NCBI GenBank assembly: GCA_013298125.1
Contig: JAAFJP010000016.1
Coordinates: 62,001 to 126,000 of the forward strand
Direction: 5' to 3'
From: Cytophagales bacterium
GTDB lineage: Bacteria > Bacteroidota > Bacteroidia > Cytophagales > Spirosomataceae
Length of the DNA stretch: 64,000 nucleotides
In this document: positions 23,590 through 32,074 of the stretch, in pieces
Layout: each line of letters begins with the position of its first letter
Numbering within the stretch: the stretch's first letter is position 1
Translations under genes and position numbers: made by a program
Notes under the pieces: model-generated
The model's database searches: none
Seen by the model: only the letters and a program-made list of their open reading frames with translations
What the model was told of the DNA's origin: nothing

Positions 23590-25091
23590 AATTTCCCACC
23601 ATTCAAAGCCTCCAACACTCTCGAATCATCATAATTCCATGATTGCCAGTCTTTTACCTTTTGTTTTTCTTTGAAATTCTTAATCTGATTTTCAATAAAT
23701 TCTCTTTCAGAAATAATGGGTGTAGAACTATAATTTGATTTTTCGGTAGCATCATTTGAATACGTGTAGTCTTTAATTTGCACAGAGAGATTTACATTTT
23801 TATTGATCAGTAAAGATTGTAATTCGGGCAGAACGGTATCACTCAGATTAGTCAAATATATCACGTCAATATGCTTGGCAACGTTGATTTGGTTTTGGGC
23901 GATGAGTCTGTCCCAATTCACTAAACAACTGATTATCAAGATACTGTATGCAATTGACGTATTTTTTCTCAATAAAAACCAAACTGATTTTAAGTTACGA
24001 ACCTTCCAAAAAGTCGTGAGTAAACCCGCCATGGTCATGAGGAGGTACACATACACACCGATACGTTTGTAGGTCAGCCCGAAGGCATCAATGTAAATTT
24101 GATTTTTGTGGATAATACCAATCAAAAGAAGTCCATTTTGGAAAATCCAGAGATAAGTCAGGCGGACTAACCACTGATTGTTTTTATAGAAATTTTGATT
24201 GGCTCTGAAAAAATAAAGAATGATGCCAATGGCTAATAAAATACTGAATATCAACGTATTGACTCCATTATGTACGTATTCAGAATAGTCCATTCCGTCG
24301 GGTAGTTTTTTTCCAGAGAGAATAAATGAGAAATCAAAAATGTTGAAAAATAGGAGTAAAAGATTGAGCATCACCAACATAACTACGCCTTTTTTATGCT
24401 CTAATTTTAAGGCAGTGGCTTCAAAAGTACGTTTGATTTTAAGTTTAATTCTTGATAAAATATCCGTTTTAGAATTATCCCATTTTACCAAATCTTGATT
24501 ACCTGTCGGATAGAAAAATCCAGATAAAATCACCCAACCTCCACAAGTAAAAGCAATCAAAGCCATCGAAATATTCAGCTCTGGAATTTGGATTAAATTA
24601 CCAAAAATAGGGTTAGCTGATGCGTAGAGAGCATAAAATACAAACGTTATTGTCAATGGAATGATATAAATTGAAGCTGTTTTGAAAGAAAATATACCTT
24701 TCCGTTTCGGTGCTTTTGAGTTTGTAAAATCAACTATAAATTGATTGAGATTCGTAAAAAAAGGCACAATCACAGAAGCTAAACCATGCAAGGCTGAGAT
24801 GTACAAAGATGTCTGAGGATTGTAGGAGATTCCAGCCACTAAAACCAAGGAAATGATATTTGTAAAAACCGCCAATTCAGAATTATGTAAAACAATCATA
24901 GCGGCAGAAATAATTGCCCCCAAAGAAGCCATTTGCCAGTGAAACTTTTTGATAAGTTCTGGATAAATCACACCCGAAAACCCAATCAATAATAGATTGA
25001 AAATCAAATAATTGATACCCGAAGTTTGTCGATAAAAAAGAACACTAAACGCTACGACTGCGAAGAAAAGGAGGATGTTTTTTAGTTTCAT
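23586..25091 (-). CDS. DUF4173/DUF4153-type polytopic membrane protein
   Basis: A 501-residue inner-membrane protein with about eleven helices. The family-like core is PDGMDYSEYVHNGVNTLIFSILLA followed by LTYKRIGVYVYLLMTM, and it ends in a roughly 100-residue soluble tail. Proteins with this core are annotated DUF4173 or DUF4153 and have no proven activity; they often sit with small winged-helix regulators, as here. An operator-like palindrome (TTACTTTG-AATTA-CAAAGTTA) lies 30 bases upstream of the start and is shared with the gene at 26243. Expression is probably controlled by the HTH protein encoded at 25232-25528. Confidence 0.8.
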   Translation of the reverse strand: MKLKNILLFFAVVAFSVLFYRQTSGINYLIFNLLLIGFSGVIYPELIKKFHWQMASLGAIISAAMIVLHNSELAVFTNIISLVLVAGISYNPQTSLYISALHGLASVIVPFFTNLNQFIVDFTNSKAPKRKGIFSFKTASIYIIPLTITFVFYALYASANPIFGNLIQIPELNISMALIAFTCGGWVILSGFFYPTGNQDLVKWDNSKTDILSRIKLKIKRTFEATALKLEHKKGVVMLVMLNLLLLFFNIFDFSFILSGKKLPDGMDYSEYVHNGVNTLIFSILLAIGIILYFFRANQNFYKNNQWLVRLTYLWIFQNGLLLIGIIHKNQIYIDAFGLTYKRIGVYVYLLMTMAGLLTTFWKVRNLKSVWFLLRKNTSIAYSILIISCLVNWDRLIAQNQINVAKHIDVIYLTNLSDTVLPELQSLLINKNVNLSVQIKDYTYSNDATEKSNYSSTPIISEREFIENQIKNFKEKQKVKDWQSWNYDDSRVLEALNGGKL

Positions 25092-25121
25092 TTTGAATGT
25101 TTGGTTTAATGTTATTACAAA

Positions 25122-25142
25122 TTACTTTGAATTACAAAGTTA
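25122..25142. promoter_or_regulatory. Operator-like palindrome upstream of the DUF4173-like gene
   Basis: TTACTTTG-AATTA-CAAAGTTA, with 7 of 8 arm positions symmetric. On the minus strand the arm reads TAACTTTG, which is itself a TAnnTTTG -7 box, so a bound repressor would cover the promoter. Confidence 0.7.
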
Positions 25143-25231
25143 AATTTTCTAAAAAAACTTCATGTAAGACGATTTTCCTAAATCGTAAACGTGAAGTATG
25201 TTGGTGTGGTGTGCGATTCAGGAGAATCGTT

Positions 25232-25528
25232 TTACATTCCCTTAATTAACGCCTCCAAAGCATTCAAATGCTCTTGAAAAGCCTTTCTACCCTCGGCAGT
25301 GGCTTGAAAAGAGGTATTCGGACGTTTGCCGATGAAGGCTTTTCTGACTTGCACATATTTCTCTTTTTCGAGTGCTGTGATGTGGGATGCTAAGTTCCCA
25401 TCCGTCAAATCGAGGGTGTCTTTTAAGTCGCCAAAATCCACCCAATCGTTCACCATGAGGATAGACATAATGCCCAACCGTACACGATTCTCGAATGATT
25501 TGTTTATATCAGCGATTAAATTTTTCAT
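25232..25528 (-). CDS. Winged-helix transcriptional regulator (HTH_34, MarR/ArsR-like)
   Basis: A 98-residue one-domain DNA-binding protein. It reads FENRVRLGIMSILMVNDWVDFGDLKD, then the recognition helix region LTDGNLASHITALEK and a beta wing YVQVRKAFIGKRPNTSFQATAEG. This fits the PF13601-type winged-helix family, whose members usually repress small membrane-protein genes beside them. It is downstream of, and probably cotranscribed with, the membrane protein gene at 25632-26243. The perfect palindrome upstream of that gene, and its near copy upstream of the DUF4173-like gene, are the natural candidates for its binding sites, making it an autoregulator. That link is inference. Confidence 0.88.
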   Translation of the reverse strand: MKNLIADINKSFENRVRLGIMSILMVNDWVDFGDLKDTLDLTDGNLASHITALEKEKYVQVRKAFIGKRPNTSFQATAEGRKAFQEHLNALEALIKGM

Positions 25529-25536
25529 GTTTTTTT

Positions 25537-25628
25537 ACCGCAAGGACGCTATGACGCAAAGTTTATTTTTTAGCGTTTCAACGTCTTGTTTTTTTTTATT
25601 TTTAGCGTCTTCCCGTCTTGGCGGTTCA
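25537..25628. repeat. Imperfect inverted repeat of GACGC words
   Basis: ACCGCAAGGACGCTATGACGC... on the left mirrors ...TTAGCGTCTTCCCGTCTTGGCGGT on the right. It sits between the membrane protein gene and the HTH gene. Confidence 0.75.
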
Positions 25629-25631
25629 AAA

Positions 25632-26243
25632 TTAACCCTCATACTTCCGATACATCACCACCCCATACACAATATGCAAAACCCCAAAACCTATTGCCCA
25701 AAACAGCAACCCGATTCTCCATTCGTTCATTAATCCACAGGCAAGTCCGAGGGCGATTTCGATATAACCTAAATACCGAATGTCGTCTAAGGTGTATTTT
25801 GAGCCATTTACTAAGGCTAAACCGTAGAAAACGAGCGTGGCACAGTCTATCAAATGAGGAGCTTGTTGCAATAAAATCATACAGAAAAATCCTCCTGCCA
25901 CTAAGGGAACAGCCAAATTGACGAATAAACGTTTGGAAGTATTGTCCCACAATTTCAAACCTTTTTTTCGTGCCTGACGAGCCGTGAAATAGAAAGCAAA
26001 AATCAAGGAAAATGTCAAGACGATGATACCATCAATCACGATAAAACGTAAGAGAGGAGCATTGCTCAATAAATTGAGATATTCACTCTGACTGTCTTCG
26101 AGGATACGCATATAAGCCACATACGCCCCCACGAGAGCAAATACGCCTGCGGATATACCCGAAAGCCCACTCAATGAGATAAATCGAGAAGAGCGTTCCA
26201 TCATCGAACGAATTTCTGTAAGGTCTTGAAGATGTTGTTTCAT
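25632..26243 (-). CDS. Membrane protein cotranscribed with HTH_34 regulator
   Basis: A 203-residue protein with a helical soluble start (MKQHLQDLTEIRSMMERSSRFISLSG) and five or six membrane segments. The ATG at 26243 is preferred; the longer frame begins with a TTG and would run through the operator. I recognise the layout (RSMMERSS, then GLSGISAGVFALVGAYVAY) from Bacteroidota proteins that sit directly before HTH_34 regulators, but no function is known. A perfect operator-like palindrome is 10 bases upstream of the start. Confidence 0.82.
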   Translation of the reverse strand: MKQHLQDLTEIRSMMERSSRFISLSGLSGISAGVFALVGAYVAYMRILEDSQSEYLNLLSNAPLLRFIVIDGIIVLTFSLIFAFYFTARQARKKGLKLWDNTSKRLFVNLAVPLVAGGFFCMILLQQAPHLIDCATLVFYGLALVNGSKYTLDDIRYLGYIEIALGLACGLMNEWRIGLLFWAIGFGVLHIVYGVVMYRKYEG

Positions 26244-26253
26244 TTTATTCAAA

Positions 26254-26274
26254 TTACTTTGTGATGCAAAGTAA
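26254..26274. promoter_or_regulatory. Operator-like perfect palindrome TTACTTTG-N5-CAAAGTAA
   Basis: Perfect 8-base arms around TGATG, 10 bases before the start of the membrane protein gene. It is nearly identical to the site at 25122-25142. A half site, CAAAGTAA, is at 26333-26340 in the same divergent spacer. Confidence 0.75.
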
Positions 26275-26389
26275 ATATAGAAAATTTTATCACACAAGTT
26301 TTTTTTCAAATATTTAAAAAAATATAAACTATCAAAGTAATTTAGAAATACTTTTACTGAAAATTAAAAAAAGAAAAGTCCACAGAATT

Positions 26390-27169
26390 ATGTTTAATCA
26401 TCTGATTTATCAAATCCAAGACGATATTTGTACCATAACGCTCAATCGTCCAGAGGTTTATAATGCTTTGAATCCTCTTCTCATTCAAGAAATCACCAGA
26501 GCATTTGCTTTGGCGGGAGAGGATTCTTCCGTGAGGGTTGTGGTTCTAACGGGTACGGGCGAAAAAGCATTTTGTGCGGGGGCTGATTTAAAAAATGGCA
26601 TTACTAACACAGGTTCATTAGGCGAATCTTTAAGAGAAAATTACAATCCTATGATTCTGACTATCAGGAATTTAGCAAAACCCGTTATTTGTAGATTGAA
26701 CGGCGTGGCGGCGGGGGCGGGATGTTCGTTGGCTTTGGCTTGTGATGTGATTATTGCCTCTGAAACTGCCCGAATGTCTCAGATCTTTGTCAGTATCGGG
26801 CTTATTATTGATGCTGGTTCTTCTTTCTTTTTACCAAGACTCATTGGTTCACAAAAAGCCTTTGAATTAGCTTCTACGGGGAGAATTGTGGAAGCCAAAG
26901 AATGTTTGGAATTAGGTTTAATAAATCAAGTCGTAGCCGTAAACGAACTGGATGTTAAGGTCAATAAAACCGCCCAAATGTATGCCCAAGGAGCTACAAA
27001 GGCAATTGGATTAATAAAGAATTTGCTTAATCAATCTTATCATTCAACCTTGGAACAAATGTTAGCCTTGGAGGCTGAAAGTCAGGATATTGCAGGAAAA
27101 AGTAATGATTTTATTGAAGGAGTATCCTCTTTTTTACAGAAGAAAAAGGCTGATTTTAAAGGGAATTGA
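26390..27169 (+). CDS. Enoyl-CoA hydratase/isomerase family protein (PaaG-like)
   Basis: A 259-residue crotonase-fold enzyme. The oxyanion-hole segments are present: FCAGADLKNG near residues 61-70 and GVAAGAGCSLALACD at about 105-119. At the second acidic position it has GLIIDAGSSFFLPRL, with Asp where PaaG-type isomerases have their catalytic Asp, rather than the Glu pair of classic hydratases. It therefore looks more like a 2-(epoxy-dihydrophenyl)acetyl-CoA or enoyl-CoA isomerase than a standard hydratase. No other phenylacetate gene is nearby, so the pathway is open. It is divergent from the HTH/membrane-protein pair and convergent with the MFS gene. Confidence 0.9.
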   Translation: MFNHLIYQIQDDICTITLNRPEVYNALNPLLIQEITRAFALAGEDSSVRVVVLTGTGEKAFCAGADLKNGITNTGSLGESLRENYNPMILTIRNLAKPVICRLNGVAAGAGCSLALACDVIIASETARMSQIFVSIGLIIDAGSSFFLPRLIGSQKAFELASTGRIVEAKECLELGLINQVVAVNELDVKVNKTAQMYAQGATKAIGLIKNLLNQSYHSTLEQMLALEAESQDIAGKSNDFIEGVSSFLQKKKADFKGN

Positions 27170-27185
27170 AATAAAGTTGTAAGTC

Positions 27186-27262
27186 TTTAAGTCGTAGGTC
27201 ATAAGAAATATCGAAAGCATATATTGACGACTTTAAACTAACGACTTAATGACCTACGACTT
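27186..27262. repeat. Inverted repeat overlapping the MFS gene end
   Basis: AAGTCGTAGGTCAT and its mirror ATGACCTACGACTT, with related words (AAGTCTTTAAG, CGACTTTAAAC) between them. The right arm contains the TAG stop of the MFS gene. Confidence 0.85.
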
Positions 27263-28429
27263 TTGCACTACATTCATTTTCCTCCACAAATAAACCAAAG
27301 CAATCAACCCTAAAACCGCAGATAAATAATATGAAACTGCCATATTTTCTACTTTTCCTTTATATAAATATCCCGACATCAAAGCACCGATTCCAATACC
27401 CGCTTCAAGGGCAATGTACGTGGTTGCGATGGCTCTTCCCCTAAAATCTTCATGGGATAAATCGACTGTCCAAGCCATTAGCGTTGGCGTATTGAAGCCC
27501 CAAGCGAAACCAAACATGATAGATGCCAAAATAAAAATCCACTCAGTTTGAACCAACGCAAACATCAGCATTGAAATAATCAGAATTACACAAGAAATCA
27601 TCATAATAGGAATTCGTCCGTATTTATCTGAACTTTTGGCAAAAAATACTCGAATAAACAGTGAAGCAATCGTAGAAATTGTGAAGAATAACCCCTTGTT
27701 TGTCATGCCCAAAAGTTTGGTTTGGTCAGCAACTAAGGTCAGAATAACTCCCGAAGCAAAAGAAACCAAAAGCATCACAATAAAAACTGGAATTACCCGA
27801 GGTTCAAAAACATCTATCCAACCGATTTTGAATAATTTTAAAGAAAAAGGCTGTTTTGAAGATTTTGGTAGCGTTTCTTTCATATTCAACAAAATCAAAA
27901 TCGAACATAGTGCAAAAGCCGAAGAGGTATAAAACATGACATTGATAGTTGTTAGACCTACTAAATAACTTCCAATGGTTGGTCCGATTGACATACCCGT
28001 TGCTGTAAATATTCCCAACATTCCTTGTGCCTCTCCCCTCCTATCCTCTGGAATAATATCGGCTACGTAGGCAGCTGTTGCCGTTGGTTTTGTTCCCGTA
28101 GAAAATCCATGTAAAAATCTGAGGAACAAAAATCCAAAAACGGTATGAACAAATGGATAAATACCACTACACACAAAACAAACGATTGACCCCAAAGCCA
28201 TGATGGGAATACGCCCGATGGTATCAGTTAATTTTCCAGAAAATGGACGGGCAAAACCTGCCGTCAAAGTAAATAATGCAATGATATAACCGATGTATTC
28301 TTGCCCGCCCATACTACTCAGATGGTCAGGTAATTCAGGAATCATCATTTGAAAACTTGCGGAGAAAAGAAAGTTACTGAAACAAAGTAACCAAAATTGG
28401 GGGGTATAAATAGAAGACTGTTTTTCCAT
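27254..28429 (-). CDS. Major facilitator superfamily transporter
   Basis: A 391-residue, 12-helix MFS permease. The ATG at 28429 is chosen; the longer frame starts with TTG. The loop 2-3 signature is visible as GFARPFSGKLTDTIGRIPIM near residues 58-77, with the repeated half-motif SSDKYGRIPIMM around residue 268, and PSVGP-like helix 5 spacing at TGMSIGPTIGSYLVG. The fold resembles drug/H+ antiporters of the YfcJ/MdtG type, but the substrate cannot be read from sequence. It is convergent with the enoyl-CoA hydratase gene; its stop codon lies in the arm of the 27186-27262 inverted repeat. Confidence 0.9.
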   Translation of the reverse strand: MEKQSSIYTPQFWLLCFSNFLFSASFQMMIPELPDHLSSMGGQEYIGYIIALFTLTAGFARPFSGKLTDTIGRIPIMALGSIVCFVCSGIYPFVHTVFGFLFLRFLHGFSTGTKPTATAAYVADIIPEDRRGEAQGMLGIFTATGMSIGPTIGSYLVGLTTINVMFYTSSAFALCSILILLNMKETLPKSSKQPFSLKLFKIGWIDVFEPRVIPVFIVMLLVSFASGVILTLVADQTKLLGMTNKGLFFTISTIASLFIRVFFAKSSDKYGRIPIMMISCVILIISMLMFALVQTEWIFILASIMFGFAWGFNTPTLMAWTVDLSHEDFRGRAIATTYIALEAGIGIGALMSGYLYKGKVENMAVSYYLSAVLGLIALVYLWRKMNVVQKS

Positions 28430-28550
28430 TTGCAAAGATAGGAAAAACAGTCTTTCTATAAAAATTAAGTAGTCGTTAAGTTTTAAATCTGGAAGTAATT
28501 AAGTCGAAAAAACTCACAAGTGACTGATTTACAAATGACTACAAATAAAT

Positions 28551-28704
28551 TTGGGTGTACGAATAAATGAATATTTTAATCTTATTTTAGCCTCACCCCC
28601 AGCCCCTCTCCCATGGAGAGGGGAGCTTTACTCGGTCGAATACTCCCCTCTCCATGGGAGAGGGGTTGGGGGTGAGGCTAAAAATCTGCAAAGTTTCGTA
28701 CACC
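28551..28704. repeat. Nested palindromes: CCCCTCTC-family copy 5 inside an outer inverted repeat
   Basis: The outer arms are GGGTGTACGAA (28552-28562) and TTCGTACACCC (28695-28705 region). Inside lies a copy of the CCCCTCTC family at 28585-28685, with arms TTTTAGCCTCACCCCC... / ...GGTGAGGCTAAAA and loops CCATG and CATGG. One palindrome has apparently landed in the loop of another. Confidence 0.9.
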
Positions 28705-28727
28705 CATAAATTTTCATTTACAAAAAA

Positions 28728-29060
28728 CTAAACCTTCAAAACTCCATCCGCATCCGCCAACAACTCCTGCACCTGTACAACTGCATCCTTATTCAACCGA
28801 CCATACAAATGAGGATATTGAGAACCATGATTGTACAAATCCTCAAAAACTAATTCAGCTTCTAATTTTTCAACGTCAAGATGTAATAAAAAAAGTCTGG
28901 TTGAACCCTTGAAGAAATTTGCCAAAGTGCCATTCACTTGTTCAAAATTGGATAAATGGATGAATTTTTCTTGTGATAGAGTTTCCGATTCGTAATAATC
29001 CTTGTTTGTAAAAGTTTCCCACCATTCAGGTTGGACGATATGATATAATGTAGTTTCCAT
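28728..29060 (-). CDS. DUF952 family protein
   Basis: A 110-residue cytoplasmic protein of the DUF952 family, whose fold resembles ADP-ribosyltransferase-like domains but has no proven activity. Marks are LYHIVQPEWWE near the start, the EKFIHLSNFEQV motif at about residues 31-42, LFLLHLDVEKL, and HLYGRLNKDAVV near the end. Full family length. It is divergent from the FAD oxidoreductase with a 47-base spacer. Confidence 0.9.
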   Translation of the reverse strand: METTLYHIVQPEWWETFTNKDYYESETLSQEKFIHLSNFEQVNGTLANFFKGSTRLFLLHLDVEKLEAELVFEDLYNHGSQYPHLYGRLNKDAVVQVQELLADADGVLKV

Positions 29061-29107
29061 GACCTAAATTTACGACATATTTGTTAGATTGTGAAAAATG
29101 AAAATTT

Positions 29108-30214
29108 ATGTATGATATTGTCATTATCGGAGGAGGATTAGCTGGTTTAATTTCCAGCATTTTATTATCGAAAACTGGAAAGAAAGTTTTGGTAATTGAA
29201 AAGAAAAAATATCCTTTTCATCGAGTTTGTGGAGAATATATTTCTAATGAGACTCGCCCGTTTTTAGAATCTATTGGATTAGATTTTGAGAAATTGAACG
29301 TAAAAGAAATTTCAAGATTTCAATTTACCTCTCCTTCTGGAAGAGTTTTAGAAATAGATTTAGATTTAGGTGGGTTTGGGATTAGTCGGTATAAAATTGA
29401 TGAAGAATTATATCATTTAGCAAAATCTCATGGCGTAGAATTTTTATTAGAAAATACCGTAGAAAGTGTTGATTATCAGGATGATAAATTTACTATAAAA
29501 ACTCTATTTGATACTTTTGAGGCTCGTTTCGTCATTGGAACGTATGGAAAAAGAACAAAATTAGATGCCACTTTACAACGTAGTTTTTTCTTGAAAAGAA
29601 GTCCGTATATTGGTGTAAAATATCATATCAAAACCGACTTCCCGAAAGATTTAATTGCCCTTCACAATTTCAAAGATGGCTATTGTGGGATTTCTGCCAT
29701 TGAAGATGATAAGTATTGTCTGTGTTATCTCACAACCCGTGAAAATCTCCGAATGCACGGAACGATTGCAGAAATGGAAAAAAATATTCTCTGGAAAAAT
29801 CCTCATTTGCAGAAAATATTTACTGAATCAGAATTCCTTTACGAAAAACCCGAAGTTATCAACGAAATTTCCTTTGCTCCCAAAACAACTATCGAAAATC
29901 ATATCCTCATGGCGGGCGACTCTGCGGGCTTGATTACGCCTCTATGTGGAAACGGAATGGCGATGGCAATTCACGGGGCTAAGTTGTTGTCAGAGAGCAT
30001 TTTAGCAAATTATTCTGATAGAAATTTAGTAGAAAAAACGTATCAAAATTTATGGAAAAATAACTTCCAAAATCGTCTTTGGATTGGTAGAAATGTACAG
30101 CGTTTATTTGGCAATGAAGTCGTTTCTGAAATTGCTTTGAGTACGATGAAAACAATTAAACCGCTTTTGAGGGCTGTGATTAAAGCTACGCATGGGGAGG
30201 TAATAGCCCCCTAA
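29108..30214 (+). CDS. FAD-dependent oxidoreductase (geranylgeranyl-reductase-like)
   Basis: A 368-residue flavoprotein. The Rossmann dinucleotide site is IVIIGGGLAGLISSILLSKTG (about residues 4-24). PFHRVCGEYIS near residue 40 is the signature of the geranylgeranyl-reductase/halogenase-related group in Bacteroidota. A second FAD contact is MAGDSAGLITPLCGNGMAMA near residue 268. Relatives occur in flexirubin/polyketide and lipid pathways, but no such partner gene is next to it here, so the substrate is unknown. The last three codons (ATA GCC CCC) and the stop TAA lie inside the palindrome 30203-30285. Confidence 0.88.
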   Translation: MYDIVIIGGGLAGLISSILLSKTGKKVLVIEKKKYPFHRVCGEYISNETRPFLESIGLDFEKLNVKEISRFQFTSPSGRVLEIDLDLGGFGISRYKIDEELYHLAKSHGVEFLLENTVESVDYQDDKFTIKTLFDTFEARFVIGTYGKRTKLDATLQRSFFLKRSPYIGVKYHIKTDFPKDLIALHNFKDGYCGISAIEDDKYCLCYLTTRENLRMHGTIAEMEKNILWKNPHLQKIFTESEFLYEKPEVINEISFAPKTTIENHILMAGDSAGLITPLCGNGMAMAIHGAKLLSESILANYSDRNLVEKTYQNLWKNNFQNRLWIGRNVQRLFGNEVVSEIALSTMKTIKPLLRAVIKATHGEVIAP

Positions 30215-30285
30215 CCCCCAGAGGAGGAACTGTTCGTCAATTTTTATCGTAAAATAATTCCCCATTCTGGGGGTTAGGGGGCTAT
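30203..30285. repeat. Palindrome supplying the stop codons of two convergent genes
   Basis: ATAGCCCCCTAACCCCCA at 30203-30220 and its exact inverse at 30268-30285. Both the FAD oxidoreductase and the Lrp gene end with Ile-Ala-Pro-stop read from these arms. Confidence 0.93.
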
Positions 30286-30738
30286 GGGCAACACCGTCGT
30301 ACTCTTCACCTCCGACATTACAAAAGAACTACTAATATGTGCAACACTCTGCAAATCAGAAAGTTTCTTTTGATAAAACTCATTATAAGCCTCCATATTT
30401 TTGACTATTACTTTCAATAAATAATCAAAACTTCCTGAAATCACGCTACACTCTATCACCTCTGGGAACTCTTTGATGGCTTGTTCAAATTCCTCGAAAT
30501 GATTTTTTTGTTGTTTGTCTAAAGTAATATTACAATACACCGTCATCGGGTTGCCCAACATCTTTTTATTCAAAATCGTCACATATTTATCAATAACTCC
30601 TTCATTTTCCAAACGCTTGATGCGGTCATGCGTAGGAGTCATCGAAAGATTGATTTGTTTGGAGATGTCTTTCAAGGTTAATTGTGCATTTTCTTGAAGT
30701 AATTGCAATATGCGAATATCGGTTGCATCGAAGTTCAT
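30274..30738 (-). CDS. Lrp/AsnC family transcriptional regulator
   Basis: A 154-residue regulator. The N-terminal winged helix-turn-helix is FDATDIRILQLLQENAQLTLKDISKQI, with NLSMTPTHDRIKRLENEGVI as the recognition region. The C-terminal RAM ligand domain is present (VIECSVISGSFDYLLKVIVKN). It is divergent from ald across a 210-base spacer. Lrp-type proteins commonly control alanine dehydrogenase in response to alanine or leucine, so this is the likely local regulator of ald; that is inference from position. The C-terminal IAP-stop is supplied by a palindromic repeat. Confidence 0.93.
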   Translation of the reverse strand: MNFDATDIRILQLLQENAQLTLKDISKQINLSMTPTHDRIKRLENEGVIDKYVTILNKKMLGNPMTVYCNITLDKQQKNHFEEFEQAIKEFPEVIECSVISGSFDYLLKVIVKNMEAYNEFYQKKLSDLQSVAHISSSFVMSEVKSTTVLPIAP

Positions 30739-30837
30739 AAGAAATTTTTACTTTTAGTAATTGATTTTACTCAATTTTTCAGAATTAATTTCTTCAAATA
30801 TACTAAAATATTTTACTTATTTCTTATTATTTTCATT

Positions 30838-30870
30838 TTAACAAAAGTATTTTCTGCGTGATTAATTTTG
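30838..30870 (+). promoter_or_regulatory. Predicted promoter for alanine dehydrogenase
   Basis: TTAACA at 30838-30843 and TAATTTTG at 30863-30870, 19 bases apart, match the Bacteroidota -33/-7 layout; the ATG at 30949 follows after about 78 bases. The spacer upstream is rich in AATTT/TTACT-like half sites that could bind the divergent Lrp protein. Confidence 0.5.
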
Positions 30871-30948
30871 TACATCACTTCATTAATAAAATAGAATTTT
30901 GGAGTTTGAGGAATTCTCAAACTCTCAAAATTCGTAAATACAGAAAAC

Positions 30949-32061
30949 ATGATAATTGGCGTTCCAAAAGAGATTAAAAATAACGAAAACCGTGTGGCTG
31001 TTACGCCCGCAGGTGTGGCTGAATTCAAGAAAAACGGACATACTGTTTATGTACAAACACATGCAGGTTCGGGTAGTGGGTTTTCGGATGAGGAATATGT
31101 GAAGGCGGGAGCAACAATTTTACCAAATATTGAAGAAACGTACGCCATTGCAGAGATGATTTGCAAGGTAAAAGAACCAATAGCCTCTGAGTATCAATTA
31201 ATTAAAGAAAATCAATTACTTTTTACCTATTTTCATTTTGCTTCTTCCGAAGAACTGACACACGCCATGATTGAGCGTAAGGCTATTTGTTTGGCTTATG
31301 AAACAGTTGAAAAAACCGATAGAAGTTTGCCCCTTTTAGTACCCATGTCAGAAGTTGCAGGACGTATGGCAATTCAAGAAGGAGCGAAATATTTAGAAAA
31401 ACCGATGGGCGGAAGAGGTATTTTGTTGGGTGGTGTTGCAGGTGTAAAGCCCGCAAATGTATTGATTTTGGGAGGAGGAATTGTAGGAACACAGGCAGCA
31501 AAAATGGCGGCAGGCTTAGGAGCGAATGTTACGATTATGGACGTGAGTTTACCAAGATTACGTTATTTAGAAGACGTAATGCCAGCCAATGTTGATACCG
31601 TAATGTCGAATGAATATAACATCCGTGAAGCTATAAAGTTGTCTGATTTGATTGTAGGGGCTGTTTTGATTCCTGGGGCAAAAGCTCCACACTTGATTAC
31701 GAGAGCCATGTTGAAAGAAATGCGTCCTGGAACTGTGGTAGTTGATGTTGCGGTAGATCAAGGTGGTTGTATCGAAACTTGTAGCCCAACGACTCACGAA
31801 AATCCTACTTTTGTGATTGATGAGGTTGTTCATTATTGCGTAGCTAATATGCCAGGAGCTGTGCCTTATACTTCGACTTTAGCACTTACAAACGCAACCT
31901 TGCCGTATGCTATTCAATTAGCCAACAAAGGATGGAAGAAAGCCTGTGCAGATAATGAAGAATTAGCGAAGGGTTTGAACATCGTGAAGGGGGAAATCGT
32001 GTATAAAGGTGTGTCAGATGCTTGGGGCTTAAACTTATCTGATGTTAATAAATTGTTATAA
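30949..32061 (+). CDS. ald: Alanine dehydrogenase
   Basis: A 370-residue NAD-dependent alanine dehydrogenase, which interconverts L-alanine and pyruvate plus ammonia. The N-terminus MIIGVPKEIKNNENRVAVTP is near-identical across the family. The catalytic Lys is in MICKVKEP (about residue 74) and His in FTYFHFA (about residue 96). The NAD site is VLILGGGIVGTQAAKMAAGLGA at about residues 172-193, and the conserved end motif MPGAVPYTSTLALTNATLPY is present. Length is standard. It is transcribed away from the Lrp gene, its probable regulator. Confidence 0.96.
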   Translation: MIIGVPKEIKNNENRVAVTPAGVAEFKKNGHTVYVQTHAGSGSGFSDEEYVKAGATILPNIEETYAIAEMICKVKEPIASEYQLIKENQLLFTYFHFASSEELTHAMIERKAICLAYETVEKTDRSLPLLVPMSEVAGRMAIQEGAKYLEKPMGGRGILLGGVAGVKPANVLILGGGIVGTQAAKMAAGLGANVTIMDVSLPRLRYLEDVMPANVDTVMSNEYNIREAIKLSDLIVGAVLIPGAKAPHLITRAMLKEMRPGTVVVDVAVDQGGCIETCSPTTHENPTFVIDEVVHYCVANMPGAVPYTSTLALTNATLPYAIQLANKGWKKACADNEELAKGLNIVKGEIVYKGVSDAWGLNLSDVNKLL

Positions 32062-32074
32062 AATTATAACTTAC

